From Kangiella aquimarina DSM 16071 (GTDB lineage: Bacteria; Pseudomonadota; Gammaproteobacteria; Enterobacterales; Kangiellaceae): a DNA stretch of 64,000 nt. The notes under the pieces were generated by a model. The model saw only the letters and a program-made list of their open reading frames with translations, was not told the DNA's origin and made no database searches. Below are positions 1-10,065 of the stretch, one piece after another; position 1 is the first letter of the stretch, and each line of letters opens with the position of its first letter. The translations under genes and the position numbers were made by a program. The stretch lies in the NCBI RefSeq assembly GCF_000374105.1, contig NZ_KB893650.1, positions 1,707,145 to 1,771,144 of the forward strand, given 5' to 3'.

Positions 1-1750
1 AGACAAACATAGCTTTGCCTTTAATGGTCGCGCCCTCTTGTATGCGTTCTTCATAATGTTCAACAAAGTCTTTGGCCAACGCTCGTAATCTATCGGGGTC
101 GCCAAGAATAACGCCCATATTTGCGGCTGCTTTCTTGCTCTCTTCAATGGCATACTCGGTTGCTCCATCGTCAGAACAGGCCTGGTAGTAGTCCTCTATC
201 TCCTGTAATTTGGTGTTATCAAGCAATACCTTTGCGGCTCTTCCCTCATAAACAATTTTGACGGTAATCTCGTCTTTTACCGATTCCGTCATGGTATAGC
301 TATCAACCACTTCACCAAACACATCGAGTGTTGCGTCTACTGGCGTTCCGGTAAAGCCAACATAGGTTGCGTTGGGTAAGGAATCATGGAGATACTTGGC
401 AAACCCATAGGTTTTCTTAACACCGTGCTCAGTTACTCTAACCTTCTGGTCAAGATTAGTCTGGCTGCGGTGCGCTTCATCAGAGATACAGATGATATTA
501 GTTCGCTCACTGAGCAACTGCGTATCCTCGGTAAACTTATGGATAGTTGTCAGGAAAACACCGCCGCTCTTACGCCCCTGTAATATTTCACGAAGTTCTG
601 CCCTACTTTCAACACTTTTGATATTCTCGTCACCAATGTATTTTTTGGCATTTTCAAACTGTTTACTAAGTTGATCATCAAGGTCTGTTCGGTCCGTGAT
701 AAGAACAATAGTGGGACTGTTGAAGTCGACGCTCTTCATCAGCAATCGAGTCAGGAACTGCATGGTAAAACTCTTACCGCAACCGGTCGCACCAAAATAG
801 GTGCCGCCCTTGCCGTCACCTTCCGGCCTTAAGTGGTGTTGGATATTATTAAATAATTTGGTTGCAGCATAATACTGCGGATATCGGCATATAATCTTAG
901 TTTCCAGGTGGGTTTTGTCAGGGAAGTAAATAAAGTGACGTATGACTTCCAGTAAGCGCTTTTTCTCAAATAACCCTTTTATCATGGTATGTAATGAGCT
1001 GATACCATCGTGCTCAATGGTTTCGTCGCCCGTTACCTTACGCCAGGTATAGTAAAACTCATAATCACTAAATAAAGTGCCCATGCGGTTATTAGCACCG
1101 TCACTAATGACACAAAAAGCGTTATAGAGAAACAGTTGGGGAATGGCTCTTCGGTAACGAGTAGCTAACTGAACGTAGGCATCATGAATCGTAGCATCTT
1201 CTCGAATAGCACTTTTGAACTCGAATACAACCAAAGGCAGGCCATTGATATAGAGAATGCCATCAGGGATTCTAATCTCCCCGCCAGGCCCTTCTATCTC
1301 TAATTGATTCACGATCTTGCAAATATTTGAAGATTTATAGGTTGGGGCAACTTCATCAATATCACCAGCAATCAGATCCATCTCAGAATCAGAGGGTTTT
1401 CGCATAGCAGCAAGGCCACTATAGTCCATCAGCTGGATATACAAATCCTTTTTATTCGGGTCTTCGCGCTTTAACAGGAATCCATCGCTAAGCCATTTGC
1501 AGAACTTTTTGTTGGACCCATACAGATCAGAATGTGACATCAGCTCTAGCTGGCGAACAATTGAATTAATTTCGGCGTCAGTAATGGCCTTAGATTGATA
1601 GCGCTTTTTGAGGTAATTGATCAAATCCTCTTTAATCAGAACATCCGAAGCAGAGCGAGCAATAGACTCGCCCGAAACATAAGTATAGCCCTGCTCTCCC
1701 AGTAACTGGATAATGGCTTGCTCAAGTTTAGCTTCGGTGAATTTAATCAT
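1..1750 (-). CDS. hsdR: Type I restriction enzyme R subunit, HsdR (3' part outside window)
   Basis: ATP-dependent motor and nuclease subunit of a type I restriction-modification complex. The reading frame is open from the ATG at 1750 to base 1 (about 583 codons) and the C-terminus lies beyond the left edge. Visible on the minus strand: a PD-(D/E)xK-type nuclease motif (PDG followed by EFK) near residues 160-180, Walker A GATGCGKS, helicase motif II in SDEAHRS, and motif III in GFTGTP. The start overlaps the stop of the upstream membrane-protein gene by 8 bases (ATGATTAA), which indicates translational coupling in an hsdM-hsdS-X-hsdR operon. The family assignment is secure; the sequence specificity is not readable. 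Confidence 0.95.
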   Translation of the reverse strand, partial: MIKFTEAKLEQAIIQLLGEQGYTYVSGESIARSASDVLIKEDLINYLKKRYQSKAITDAEINSIVRQLELMSHSDLYGSNKKFCKWLSDGFLLKREDPNKKDLYIQLMDYSGLAAMRKPSDSEMDLIAGDIDEVAPTYKSSNICKIVNQLEIEGPGGEIRIPDGILYINGLPLVVFEFKSAIREDATIHDAYVQLATRYRRAIPQLFLYNAFCVISDGANNRMGTLFSDYEFYYTWRKVTGDETIEHDGISSLHTMIKGLFEKKRLLEVIRHFIYFPDKTHLETKIICRYPQYYAATKLFNNIQHHLRPEGDGKGGTYFGATGCGKSFTMQFLTRLLMKSVDFNSPTIVLITDRTDLDDQLSKQFENAKKYIGDENIKSVESRAELREILQGRKSGGVFLTTIHKFTEDTQLLSERTNIICISDEAHRSQTNLDQKVRVTEHGVKKTYGFAKYLHDSLPNATYVGFTGTPVDATLDVFGEVVDSYTMTESVKDEITVKIVYEGRAAKVLLDNTKLQEIEDYYQACSDDGATEYAIEESKKAAANMGVILGDPDRLRALAKDFVEHYEERIQEGATIKGKAMFV

Positions 1751-4700
1751 CGTTTGGTTGTATGTTTATTTGTATTTTTATACATGGGTATCCAACCTTT
1801 AACTCTACATCCATCCAGTATTGTAAAGATAGGGTGCCAATGTTTTTGTTATCATTTTCACCCTCTATATACTCAAGCTTAAAAATTTGCTTTGGTGAAA
1901 TTTCGCTAAATTCAATAGTTTCAAAAACGTCTTCGCTAGTCAATAAGCTATAGTCAATCCTTGGTAAGTTAATTTTATAAACTATAACCCTCCCAAGGTG
2001 GCAGATATAACTCCCTCCATAGCCATCATAAAAAGTAACTCCCAACTGTTCAGCTAACTCTTGATTATATCTAGCTTCAAATAGAATTCTAAAAAGATTG
2101 TCGTCGGCTGTAAAAAGCACTGGGTTATCAAGCCCCCTAATCATCTCATGAAGCTCAATCACAAAACTTTCTACGTCAGAATAAATTTTCGAGTCTGTGA
2201 CTTCATAGCCAAATAAAGCCTTTAATATATTTTCTTTAACTGTTTTTTGTGAAGCCTCTTTCAACCACTCATCCTCGTTTATAGCTCTGTTTGCTTCAAC
2301 CCCTTTTGATATATACACTTTTTTATAATTACTTATATTCAATGTCTTTAGGTTCTCACTTTTTTGTTCTCCCTCTTGACTTACTTTTCTGAATAAACTC
2401 AAAGGGAAAATATTAAAATTATCAAGCTTATAAATGAATGTTGAACAACTTACTCCAAAATCAGTTAATCGCTCTTCATCTATATCTGAATTGGAAATAA
2501 TTTCATCCTGTCTTTTATTAATATTTTCAATAATCCATTCAATGGATTTTTTAAAGAACGGTAAATTATTATCATATTCATTTTTACTAACTAGACTTGG
2601 ATCTTCTATATTATCAGAAGTTGTTAGCCAATCATTTAGATCTCTAATAATTGACTCGCGGTCCATGTGTCTAAACATGTCTGAAAAGATTAAATCTAAC
2701 CATCTGCTCGAGAGTTTCCACTCACTTTTTGATAACGACACTGCTATTTCAACATAAGCAGGATTCATACTTTTGGGATCATTACGCCCCCAACCTGAAT
2801 AGATTCTACCGGACACTCTTCTCTTCTCATTCACTCGATTAAACGAGTCAAGAACCTTGGCAAGCCAAGTACTATAGCTTTGACTTCCATCATTAGGGTA
2901 GTCTCTGTGTCTAATGTAAGTGCCCAAAAGCTCACCAGCATTCGTTATGGACTTTCTACGGCCAAGGAAAGCACCCGTCGGGTGGATTGGAACACCGTTA
3001 AGTAATGCCCTCACATAATCAATAAGTGTCTTATTATCCCTAATGTTTGGCTTTAATAAAATGTAACACGCAGTTAGGACTCTGAGATCAAATGCAGCAT
3101 TATTAAGTGATATTATGTATGCAGCTTTAAAATTATATTCAGTACCATTTAAGACTTCTAACCAAGAACGAGAGTTAGGTTCATATAACATTATGTTGTG
3201 TGTAATAAGCTCGGATTTCCAGGTAAATTCTGCTAAACCGTTATCGTCTTCTCCTGCCAATAGCTTTTCAATCCAATTATTAAGCATGTCAACTCCCCAG
3301 CCAGCAGCCTCAATATTGTTAAACCTTAGTGCTGTTATTGAAGTTTGCGCTGTATGCTCAAGGTGAGTTAATAATAGAGGTAATAATGAAGAAAGGTTTG
3401 TAGAGGGTGAATATTTTTGTTTAATATAGTCTAGCCATGTTTCCCATGAGCCTACAAAATCATAAAGTACGTCTTCATATTTGTTGGCTATGCGAATATC
3501 TGGTGATGTAGAACTATAAGAACGCCATTCTATCAATAAATACCACGTATGATAGCTTCCCTGAATCAAAGATAACCCTTCGCTACTTACCAAATCATCA
3601 CGTCTTGCAAATAATCGTTTATGTAGATAGATAGCTTCGTCAAAGAATTCAATATTTTCGGGAATTAACTCTACCGCAGCTTTAGATATCCGATAATATT
3701 CAGATAAAAATTGATCATAATAGGTTCTACTAAAGAAGTTAGCGGTTGGTAATAATAACCAATTATCTTCCTCGCCATTATCATTTATAAAACTTAATGC
3801 AGAGGCAATTTCTGTATGCCATTTTACAATATTATCTAGAGCATACTTAAACTCTGGAATATCTTTTTCTCGGATGGCATCATTAACTGTTCCTGTAAAT
3901 CCAGTAAGCATTGAGGAAAGGCTTTTGTCAGAAGATTCTTGTGCTTTTCCAATTTTAAAGCTTATTTTAAAAAATAATTTAGATAACCAGCCAATGTTAA
4001 AGTCTTTATATCTGACAACAACTAATCTTTCTCGTGTTCTGATAGCTTGTACAATGATTTCTGGCTTAGTTTTTATGTCTATATTAAGCCATCTAAAAAC
4101 CTTTAGAGATACTAGGGACTGATACGTTGAATTTCTCTTTAAAAATCTTAGAAACTTAAGTTGATATACTTGAAAACGAATTAAGGTATTAATAATTGCA
4201 AAATACACATTCGAAACTATCACTTCCTTTTTAGTTTTTATGTTTTTATCGATATTTTTGTATTTATTATCTGAAAGTTTATAGCTGCTAACTTTTAAGA
4301 CACTAGGGTCCGGATTTGCGAGAAGGTTATGCTGCAATGAATTTTGCAGCAACAAATCACTTATACGTTTTCTAATATCATTTTCACATAACTCGTGGAT
4401 GGTGAAACGAATAAGAAGTCTATCGCGCCTGACTTCATCCAACATTAAGAAGGTTGCAGTAAAAAACCAAATTGTTAACAACGTATTGAAGATCAACCAT
4501 AATGCAGTTGTTATACAAATAGCAAGATAAGTTGACTCTTCCATACTGCCGCTTATGAAGTATCCAATAACGACAAAGATAGCCAAAAACAACCCACTTA
4601 AACCTGCATACATAAAACCCGAATACATTTGATAAAGAGGGAACAATGTTTTTTTAGCTGTTTTATTCTGAAATAGCAGGCCAATCAAACCAATAACAAG

Positions 4701-5042
4701 CGGGTAAACAACTCCAACGATTGTCAATTGAGCACTCAAAAAAGCCCCCTGCCAATCTATTAGCATATTCCAGTAGGGAAAATATGGTGCGAACAGAAGC
4801 GACAACTCTTGCTGCCATAACAATAAGTTAATAACAAAGAGTACTGCTAGAATAACTGTAAGAAATATGTAATAGGTATATCTTTGCGACCACTTTAGTA
4901 TGTTGTACTCTATAGCACTCCATTTACTAGATAAAAATGTTTTATTCTTATACAAAGTATCATTAATATCTTTATCAACTTTGTATTTAAGGGAGTTAAG
5001 TAGCTTTTCAAATATGGCAAACACTTTATGTAACTCCCTCAC
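1743..5042 (-). CDS. Large membrane protein of unknown function embedded in the hsd operon
   Basis: A 1099-residue protein I do not recognise. The N-terminus has four hydrophobic segments (about residues 56-78, 103-123, 138-163 and 168-197). About 900 mostly polar, probably cytosolic residues follow with no catalytic motif I can name. It starts with GTG directly after the hsdS TGA and its stop overlaps the hsdR ATG, so it is locked into the restriction operon between hsdS and hsdR. Base composition is AT-rich like the surrounding hsd genes. The layout (membrane anchor plus large cytosolic part, inside a type I RM operon) resembles accessory defence genes, such as anticodon nucleases found in other hsd operons. 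A role as abortive-infection effector or RM accessory is inference only. Confidence 0.75.
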   Translation of the reverse strand: MRELHKVFAIFEKLLNSLKYKVDKDINDTLYKNKTFLSSKWSAIEYNILKWSQRYTYYIFLTVILAVLFVINLLLWQQELSLLFAPYFPYWNMLIDWQGAFLSAQLTIVGVVYPLVIGLIGLLFQNKTAKKTLFPLYQMYSGFMYAGLSGLFLAIFVVIGYFISGSMEESTYLAICITTALWLIFNTLLTIWFFTATFLMLDEVRRDRLLIRFTIHELCENDIRKRISDLLLQNSLQHNLLANPDPSVLKVSSYKLSDNKYKNIDKNIKTKKEVIVSNVYFAIINTLIRFQVYQLKFLRFLKRNSTYQSLVSLKVFRWLNIDIKTKPEIIVQAIRTRERLVVVRYKDFNIGWLSKLFFKISFKIGKAQESSDKSLSSMLTGFTGTVNDAIREKDIPEFKYALDNIVKWHTEIASALSFINDNGEEDNWLLLPTANFFSRTYYDQFLSEYYRISKAAVELIPENIEFFDEAIYLHKRLFARRDDLVSSEGLSLIQGSYHTWYLLIEWRSYSSTSPDIRIANKYEDVLYDFVGSWETWLDYIKQKYSPSTNLSSLLPLLLTHLEHTAQTSITALRFNNIEAAGWGVDMLNNWIEKLLAGEDDNGLAEFTWKSELITHNIMLYEPNSRSWLEVLNGTEYNFKAAYIISLNNAAFDLRVLTACYILLKPNIRDNKTLIDYVRALLNGVPIHPTGAFLGRRKSITNAGELLGTYIRHRDYPNDGSQSYSTWLAKVLDSFNRVNEKRRVSGRIYSGWGRNDPKSMNPAYVEIAVSLSKSEWKLSSRWLDLIFSDMFRHMDRESIIRDLNDWLTTSDNIEDPSLVSKNEYDNNLPFFKKSIEWIIENINKRQDEIISNSDIDEERLTDFGVSCSTFIYKLDNFNIFPLSLFRKVSQEGEQKSENLKTLNISNYKKVYISKGVEANRAINEDEWLKEASQKTVKENILKALFGYEVTDSKIYSDVESFVIELHEMIRGLDNPVLFTADDNLFRILFEARYNQELAEQLGVTFYDGYGGSYICHLGRVIVYKINLPRIDYSLLTSEDVFETIEFSEISPKQIFKLEYIEGENDNKNIGTLSLQYWMDVELKVGYPCIKIQINIQPNDD

Positions 5043-6401
5043 TCACTTTCTCTTCTCTTCTCTTAAATCAATTTTTCCACCAATCAGCTTTGGCAACAAT
5101 CTTTCTTTTATTGATTCTAGTGATTTATTTTGCTGTATGAGAATTGCTCCCATATTTTTGTAACTAAAGATCATCTTATCAAATCTAGAAAGTAGCTGCT
5201 CTTTTGGTATTAAACATGAAAGGCTAAGTGCATTTTCTCTGTTAAGTCCAGGAACAGCAGCATCAGTATTCATTGTATCTAGGCCTAAGCCTTTTAAGAG
5301 ATAGTAACAGAACTGTAAAGGAATGTTTTTGCGTGGAACAACATAGAACGTTGTATCAATAGGGAAAAAACTCTTGCTCTCCCAAAATACAGTACCTACC
5401 GTTCCTTTGCGTCCAACGATCACCCCGGGGCCTTCTACCAAATAACTATTATGATAGCCATTTATACCACCCGAGCCATACACTGGATAATGACCTTCTA
5501 TTCGTTCAGATTTTTTAAGTCCTTTTCCGTACTTTAACTCTAGTAGATCGCGAACTTTCTTGTCCTGCCATTCATCAGGTATCCAGCCCATGTCTTCGTG
5601 GTGTTGGAAGTCGTTGGGAAATTCTTTTTTGATGTGGTCTGGTAGTGGTTTGTAGTTGCTGGTTTGCTGGATTGTGTGTCGTTTTTGTAGTTTTGGGATG
5701 AGGTCTAGGGCGCCTTTTGCGGTTAGGTATGCTGATGCTTTTTCCAGGTTGTTATTGTGTTTTTCGAGAAGGTTGTCAAATATTGGATCGAAGTCCACAA
5801 ACCATGACTTAAACATAGCTTGCGCCATTTGCTCCAAGGTTTGATTGATTTTTTTGTTGAGAATTATTGTCTCGTCTAAGCTTGTCAGGATCTCGGATAC
5901 TTTTTTACTTGCTTGATAACCTATACGAGGACAGGGAACTCTTTCGATCGTTTTGGCACTGATATTTGCCTGATTTGCACTTCCAGAAGAGTTGGATACT
6001 AAAAATTCTTGGCTGGATTGTTGTGTAAGTAAATAATATACAAAATCAGGGTGTATATTATTCTGCTCTTTAAACAGGACCCTTCCAACCCTTTGATTTA
6101 TCCAAGCTTTCGGTTCATCTTTCCATACCCTAGCAACTCTGCCAACTAATGATTGGGGTGCGTTTGGCCCTGAACCAGTCATGGATATTAGAATGTCACC
6201 TTCTCTAGTAGACCAGCTGCTGGTTTCTAGAGCTAAATCATCGGATATATATGCCGTTTCTGAATAATCAACGGCCCCAAACCTAACATTTTTAATTTTC
6301 AAAACCTTGTTTGGTGAGCTTTCTAGAAAATCCTGGCTTTTATATGCAAAACCACCTTGAACTTTTATATACTCACCCAAAGTGGTCCAATCACTCCCCA
6401 T
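5043..6401 (-). CDS. hsdS: Type I restriction-modification specificity subunit HsdS
   Basis: DNA-recognition subunit of the type I complex, 452 residues. It shows the usual two-part layout: a first target-recognition domain (about residues 1-190), a central conserved helical spacer (segment with LDETIILNKKINQTLEQMAQAMFK), a second recognition domain (about 265-420) and a C-terminal spacer with NKSLESIKERLLPKLI. The spacer segments are typical of the HsdS coiled-coil that sets the gap between the two half-sites. Its start overlaps the hsdM stop by 11 bases. The next gene starts on the base after its TGA. Recognition domains vary fast, so the target site cannot be read. Confidence 0.93.
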   Translation of the reverse strand: MGSDWTTLGEYIKVQGGFAYKSQDFLESSPNKVLKIKNVRFGAVDYSETAYISDDLALETSSWSTREGDILISMTGSGPNAPQSLVGRVARVWKDEPKAWINQRVGRVLFKEQNNIHPDFVYYLLTQQSSQEFLVSNSSGSANQANISAKTIERVPCPRIGYQASKKVSEILTSLDETIILNKKINQTLEQMAQAMFKSWFVDFDPIFDNLLEKHNNNLEKASAYLTAKGALDLIPKLQKRHTIQQTSNYKPLPDHIKKEFPNDFQHHEDMGWIPDEWQDKKVRDLLELKYGKGLKKSERIEGHYPVYGSGGINGYHNSYLVEGPGVIVGRKGTVGTVFWESKSFFPIDTTFYVVPRKNIPLQFCYYLLKGLGLDTMNTDAAVPGLNRENALSLSCLIPKEQLLSRFDKMIFSYKNMGAILIQQNKSLESIKERLLPKLIGGKIDLREEKRK

Positions 6402-7983
6402 AACCCAACCCCTCTAGATTTTTGCGAATTATTTTATCTAGGTCTTCGGCTTCTTTCATTTGTTGGTATAGGGTTTGGCTGAGTTCCTTCATCTTGACTT
6501 CGAAGGGTATGCCGTCGTCTTCGACTTCGGCTGCGCCGACGTAGCGACCTGGGGTTAGTACGTAATCGTTTTTAGCTATTTCTTCGAGAGTGGCTGATTT
6601 ACAGAAGCCTGCTTCGTCTTTGTATGCGCCATCTTTCTTTTCGCCACGCCAAGCATGATAAGTTCTAGCGATTTTTGCTAAATCATCTGATGTTAATTCT
6701 TTATGCACACGGCTGATCATGGTTCCCATGTTTCTGGCATCAATGAATAGAGTTTCGCCTTGGCGGTTTCTAAAGGGTTCGCGAGCATCTTTAAAATGCT
6801 GTTCAGTTTTGTTTTTAGTTAGGAACCATAAACAGACAGGTATCTGAGTTGTGTAGAAGAGTTGCCCGGGCAAGGCAATCATACAGTCCACTAGATCGTT
6901 TTCGATGATTTTCTTGCGGATTTCCCCCTCTCCGCTGGTGTTAGAACTCATTGAGCCATTGGCCAATACAAAGCCTGCTGTGCCGTTTTCACTGAGCTTG
7001 CTGATCATGTGCATGATCCAGGCGTAGTTGGCGTTGTTTACAGGAGGGACATCATAACCTGCCCAGCGTGGGTCATCGGTTAGCTCATTGGGTGCGCGCC
7101 ATTGTTTCTGGTTAAAAGGCGGATTGGCCATGATGAAGTCTGCTTTTAAGTCAGGATGCTGATCTTTAAAGAAGGTGTCTGCAGCCACATCACCAAGGTT
7201 AGAGGCAATACCACGAATCGCCAGGTTCATTTTGGCCAGTTTGAAGGTAGCGCTGGTGTATTCCTGCCCATAGATTGAAATATTTTTCTGGCTGCCTTTA
7301 TGACTTTTAACAAACTTGATGGACTGGACGAACATACCGCCCGAGCCACAACATGGGTCGTAGATTTTACCTTTATAAGGTTCAATCATTTCTGAGATTA
7401 GGGAAACTACGGATTTCGGGGTATAGAACTCTCCCCCACCCTTACCTTCATTAGCCGCAAACTTTCCTAGGAAATACTCATAAACACGACCTACCACGTC
7501 TTCTTCAGACATATCACAGTCATTAGCAATGGTATCGATATTGTTGATGGTATCCACTAGAGCAGCCAGTTTGCTAACATCAAGGTTGAGGCGAGAGAAA
7601 TAGTTGTCTGGCAGCGCCCCTTTAAGCGAAGCATTACTCTTTTCACAAGCACTCAAGGCAGTATCAATTCTGAGAGCGATATCGTCCTGTTTGGCGTATT
7701 TAAGGATTTCCGTCCAACGCGCCTCTTCCGGAAGGTAAAAGACATTGTCCTTGGTGTAAAACTCTACCCTTTCAATAAAGTCCGTCAAGCCATCATCAAT
7801 CAGCTTCTGCTTATGCGCCTCGAACTTGTCACTGATGAACTTCAGGAAGATGAGACTTAGTACAATATGCTTATATTCGGAGCTTTCAACACTACCACGA
7901 AGCTTGTTAGCACTGTCCCACAGTGCTTCCTCGAACCCTTTAGATTGAGATTTTTTAGTCTTTTTCGCTGCTTGTTTAGCCAT
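6391..7983 (-). CDS. hsdM: Type I restriction-modification N6-adenine methyltransferase HsdM
   Basis: Modification subunit of 530 residues that transfers a methyl group from S-adenosylmethionine to adenine in the HsdS-defined site. The N-terminal HsdM helical domain is followed by the methylase core, with the SAM-binding motif DPCCGSGGMF near residue 210 and the catalytic NPPF motif (in MANPPFNQ) near 287. Length matches the family. It is the first gene of the leftward hsd operon. The 180-bp gap before it (7984-8163) must hold the operon promoter unless transcription comes through from the gene upstream. A lysine-rich N-terminus (MAKQAAKKTKK) is common in this family. Confidence 0.96.
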   Translation of the reverse strand: MAKQAAKKTKKSQSKGFEEALWDSANKLRGSVESSEYKHIVLSLIFLKFISDKFEAHKQKLIDDGLTDFIERVEFYTKDNVFYLPEEARWTEILKYAKQDDIALRIDTALSACEKSNASLKGALPDNYFSRLNLDVSKLAALVDTINNIDTIANDCDMSEEDVVGRVYEYFLGKFAANEGKGGGEFYTPKSVVSLISEMIEPYKGKIYDPCCGSGGMFVQSIKFVKSHKGSQKNISIYGQEYTSATFKLAKMNLAIRGIASNLGDVAADTFFKDQHPDLKADFIMANPPFNQKQWRAPNELTDDPRWAGYDVPPVNNANYAWIMHMISKLSENGTAGFVLANGSMSSNTSGEGEIRKKIIENDLVDCMIALPGQLFYTTQIPVCLWFLTKNKTEQHFKDAREPFRNRQGETLFIDARNMGTMISRVHKELTSDDLAKIARTYHAWRGEKKDGAYKDEAGFCKSATLEEIAKNDYVLTPGRYVGAAEVEDDGIPFEVKMKELSQTLYQQMKEAEDLDKIIRKNLEGLGYGE

Positions 7984-8130
7984 TGTAATTGTTTGATTCC
8001 CAGTAGAATTATTATGGATTATTTCTTATTAGAATTTAGACATAGCCATCTCATACAGACAGCTTATGTATCAATTTGTAACCCGACATAGAATAGTAGC
8101 TTTTAATGTGACCGCGTTCAACTTTTGCAG

Positions 8131-8148
8131 CAATGCAGATTTGCATTG
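8131..8148. promoter_or_regulatory. Short perfect inverted repeat upstream of hsdM
   Basis: CAATGCA, four bases, TGCATTG. It lies in the 180-bp gap between the gene ending at 8164 and hsdM. No T-run follows on either strand, so it is more likely an operator or weak hairpin than an intrinsic terminator. Confidence 0.35.
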
Positions 8149-8163
8149 TTTCCAGTATAAACT

Positions 8164-9021
8164 TTAGAGCACATCCCTATACTTTTCAAAGTCTTCTCTA
8201 TAACTTTCCTCATAACCTAAGTCCATGTAGCCCTGCTCTTCCAGCTTCAAATAATAGCTAATGGCCTGATGAATACCGAAGTTATTATCTTCTGGATCTA
8301 TCCCTTTAAGATAGGCCTTTGGAGCAGTGACCATATCTTCAACATACCAGCGATGTCCTTTGGGGAGATATCCTTGATTTGTATAGGGTATGAATTGACT
8401 GCCATCTGCAAGGCTGTTGACTTCTTTTGAAGGAAGGTAGTATCCGCATGGTGGTATTTCATTTTTGTAGCATAACCCAACGCACGCGGTTAAATAGGCC
8501 CTGGTTTTCCAATAACAGGCACTATCAAATCTAACAAAATCATAGCGGTATATGTACTTAGTACCAATTGATTTGATCAAGCTTTCAAAAACCAGCAGAA
8601 CACTGTCATTCCAGCAGGGATTTTCAGGGGATAGGACATACACCCTTTCTACGTCAGTCGGCCTTTGTTTAATACTTTTAATTTGCTTCTCAAATTCCGG
8701 GATATTCTTATAAAACCCCTTAACCTCATAGATAGTCTCTGAATCACCATCCAGCCACTCTCTTTTAACCCCAAACATAGTGCATGCCTTTTCCAGCACA
8801 TCTTCTGTCAGTTTTTCGAGTAACCGTTCATTAGAGTGTAAGTCGGGCAGCTCAATGCCACCCTCAAAAAAACGCGGGATCTGGTTTTGGTGAACACCAT
8901 GGTTTTCAAATAATGCCAGGAATCGCTTAATAATAATCGGTTGAGTGTTTGATTCATTCTTGCTAAAGAATTTTTTGACTCTATCAAAGATAGAAAGCCC
9001 TGCTGAGATTTCGCCAAGCAT
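8164..9021 (-). CDS. Hypothetical protein with possible N-terminal HTH-like helices
   Basis: A 285-residue soluble protein I do not recognise. No signal peptide or membrane segment is visible. Residues about 30-95 look helical and end with FGVKREWLDG, a phrase reminiscent of the region after the helix-turn-helix in XRE/phage repressor-like proteins. The rest is a mixed domain rich in aromatic residues (RYDFVRFDSACYW, GHRWYVEDM). It lies between the hsd operon and the zinc-ribbon gene on the same strand. A regulatory or defence-accessory role is possible but unproven. Confidence 0.6.
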   Translation of the reverse strand: MLGEISAGLSIFDRVKKFFSKNESNTQPIIIKRFLALFENHGVHQNQIPRFFEGGIELPDLHSNERLLEKLTEDVLEKACTMFGVKREWLDGDSETIYEVKGFYKNIPEFEKQIKSIKQRPTDVERVYVLSPENPCWNDSVLLVFESLIKSIGTKYIYRYDFVRFDSACYWKTRAYLTACVGLCYKNEIPPCGYYLPSKEVNSLADGSQFIPYTNQGYLPKGHRWYVEDMVTAPKAYLKGIDPEDNNFGIHQAISYYLKLEEQGYMDLGYEESYREDFEKYRDVL

Positions 9022-9145
9022 GTATATTATTTGCTCAATTAATAGTCATGACTTGAATATATAACAAGGTCGACGATCTTGTAATAGCCAGGGAACGATT
9101 TTTGTATATTTTCTATTGATTATACTTAACAGAAAAAAATCGAAA

Positions 9146-9481
9146 TCAATCGACTTGAATTGTCATTAGTTTATCTTCCGAAATACTGTCTGATCGACAT
9201 TTTGGGCAGCGAGGACGTGCTTTAAGTGAATAGTTGCCACCACAAGAACATAACCCAGTAACCGCTGTTATAAGACTAGGCTCCTTTTCACTCAGGTCAG
9301 ATCCCCACTCAAAATCGAAACTATGGTAGCCCCATAATTCCAATGGTAACTCATCAGGACGGATTAACTTTTCTTTCCCACAGTCTAGACAATGGGCTAT
9401 ATGTCCCCTCATGACAGGCCCTTCGGTAAACTGAAATTCATGCTCACAGTCATTGCATTGATAGTGATGAAGCTTACCCAT
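9146..9481 (-). CDS. Small zinc-ribbon protein
   Basis: A 111-residue protein with four paired-cysteine motifs: CNDC near residue 8, CLDC near 37, CSC near 78 and CPKC near 93. Pairs of this kind bind one or two zinc ions. A central GYHSFDFEWGSDL segment is not a motif I know. The start follows a good ribosome-binding site (GGAAAG). It sits 20 bp downstream of the membrane-protein gene 9502-10065 on the same strand and may be co-transcribed with it. Function unknown; a nucleic-acid-binding or structural zinc protein is the neutral reading. Confidence 0.65.
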   Translation of the reverse strand: MGKLHHYQCNDCEHEFQFTEGPVMRGHIAHCLDCGKEKLIRPDELPLELWGYHSFDFEWGSDLSEKEPSLITAVTGLCSCGGNYSLKARPRCPKCRSDSISEDKLMTIQVD

Positions 9482-9501
9482 TAAACTTTCCTTTAAATTC
9501 T

Positions 9502-10065
9502 TTAGGACTTTGGCTTTCTCGTAAGTTCTAACCAGTCTGCTTCACCATTAGCCTTTAAATAGCCCTCACCGAAGTGCTCGACGTAGGTGAATATTTGATA
9601 TTTCCCTGATTGTCTACCCCAAACAGTAACTTCCCACTTATGCTCGACAAATATATCAAAAGCGACCTTTCTTCTTGAAGGCACAGTGTATCTCAAGCTG
9701 AGTGGCATTCCAGCTTCATGCAATGATTGTTCAATATCATTTTTTAGTGAATCTGATGGATTCAAATATCGATTGGGTGCTGGATATAAATAAATGGTTA
9801 AGGCTATCCCGATAAAGCAAAAGACGGGCATTGAGAAAAAATACTTTCTTTTCTTCCTGAAAAGTAAAAGTAAAACAGGGACCAAAATCATCAAACTGAT
9901 ACAAATGGCGATTCCTGCATACGTCAGCTCTTGATAAAAAGCTCCTAATCCCCAGCTGTGAGGCGCTGCTATATAAAACACACCGGCTCCAACGAGTAGT
10001 GCAAGGCATGCCTGAATGACGAAGTCCTTAATCAAGATAAGCCCTAATTGTTCTTGTGTCACCAT
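9502..10065 (-). CDS. Small membrane protein, paralogue of the gene at 15708-16238
   Basis: A 187-residue protein with three hydrophobic segments (about residues 12-34, 46-70 and 76-96) and a soluble C-terminal domain of about 85 residues (FDIFVEHKWEVTVWGRQ). It is clearly paralogous to the protein at 15708-16238: both share ACLALLVGAGVFYIAAPHSWG at the N-terminus, the FVEH.W.V motif, and an ending with W..[LV]TRK. The first roughly 80 coding bases are nearly 90 percent identical by eye, so the duplication is not ancient in that part. Family and function not recognised. Confidence 0.7.
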   Translation of the reverse strand: MVTQEQLGLILIKDFVIQACLALLVGAGVFYIAAPHSWGLGAFYQELTYAGIAICISLMILVPVLLLLFRKKRKYFFSMPVFCFIGIALTIYLYPAPNRYLNPSDSLKNDIEQSLHEAGMPLSLRYTVPSRRKVAFDIFVEHKWEVTVWGRQSGKYQIFTYVEHFGEGYLKANGEADWLELTRKPKS

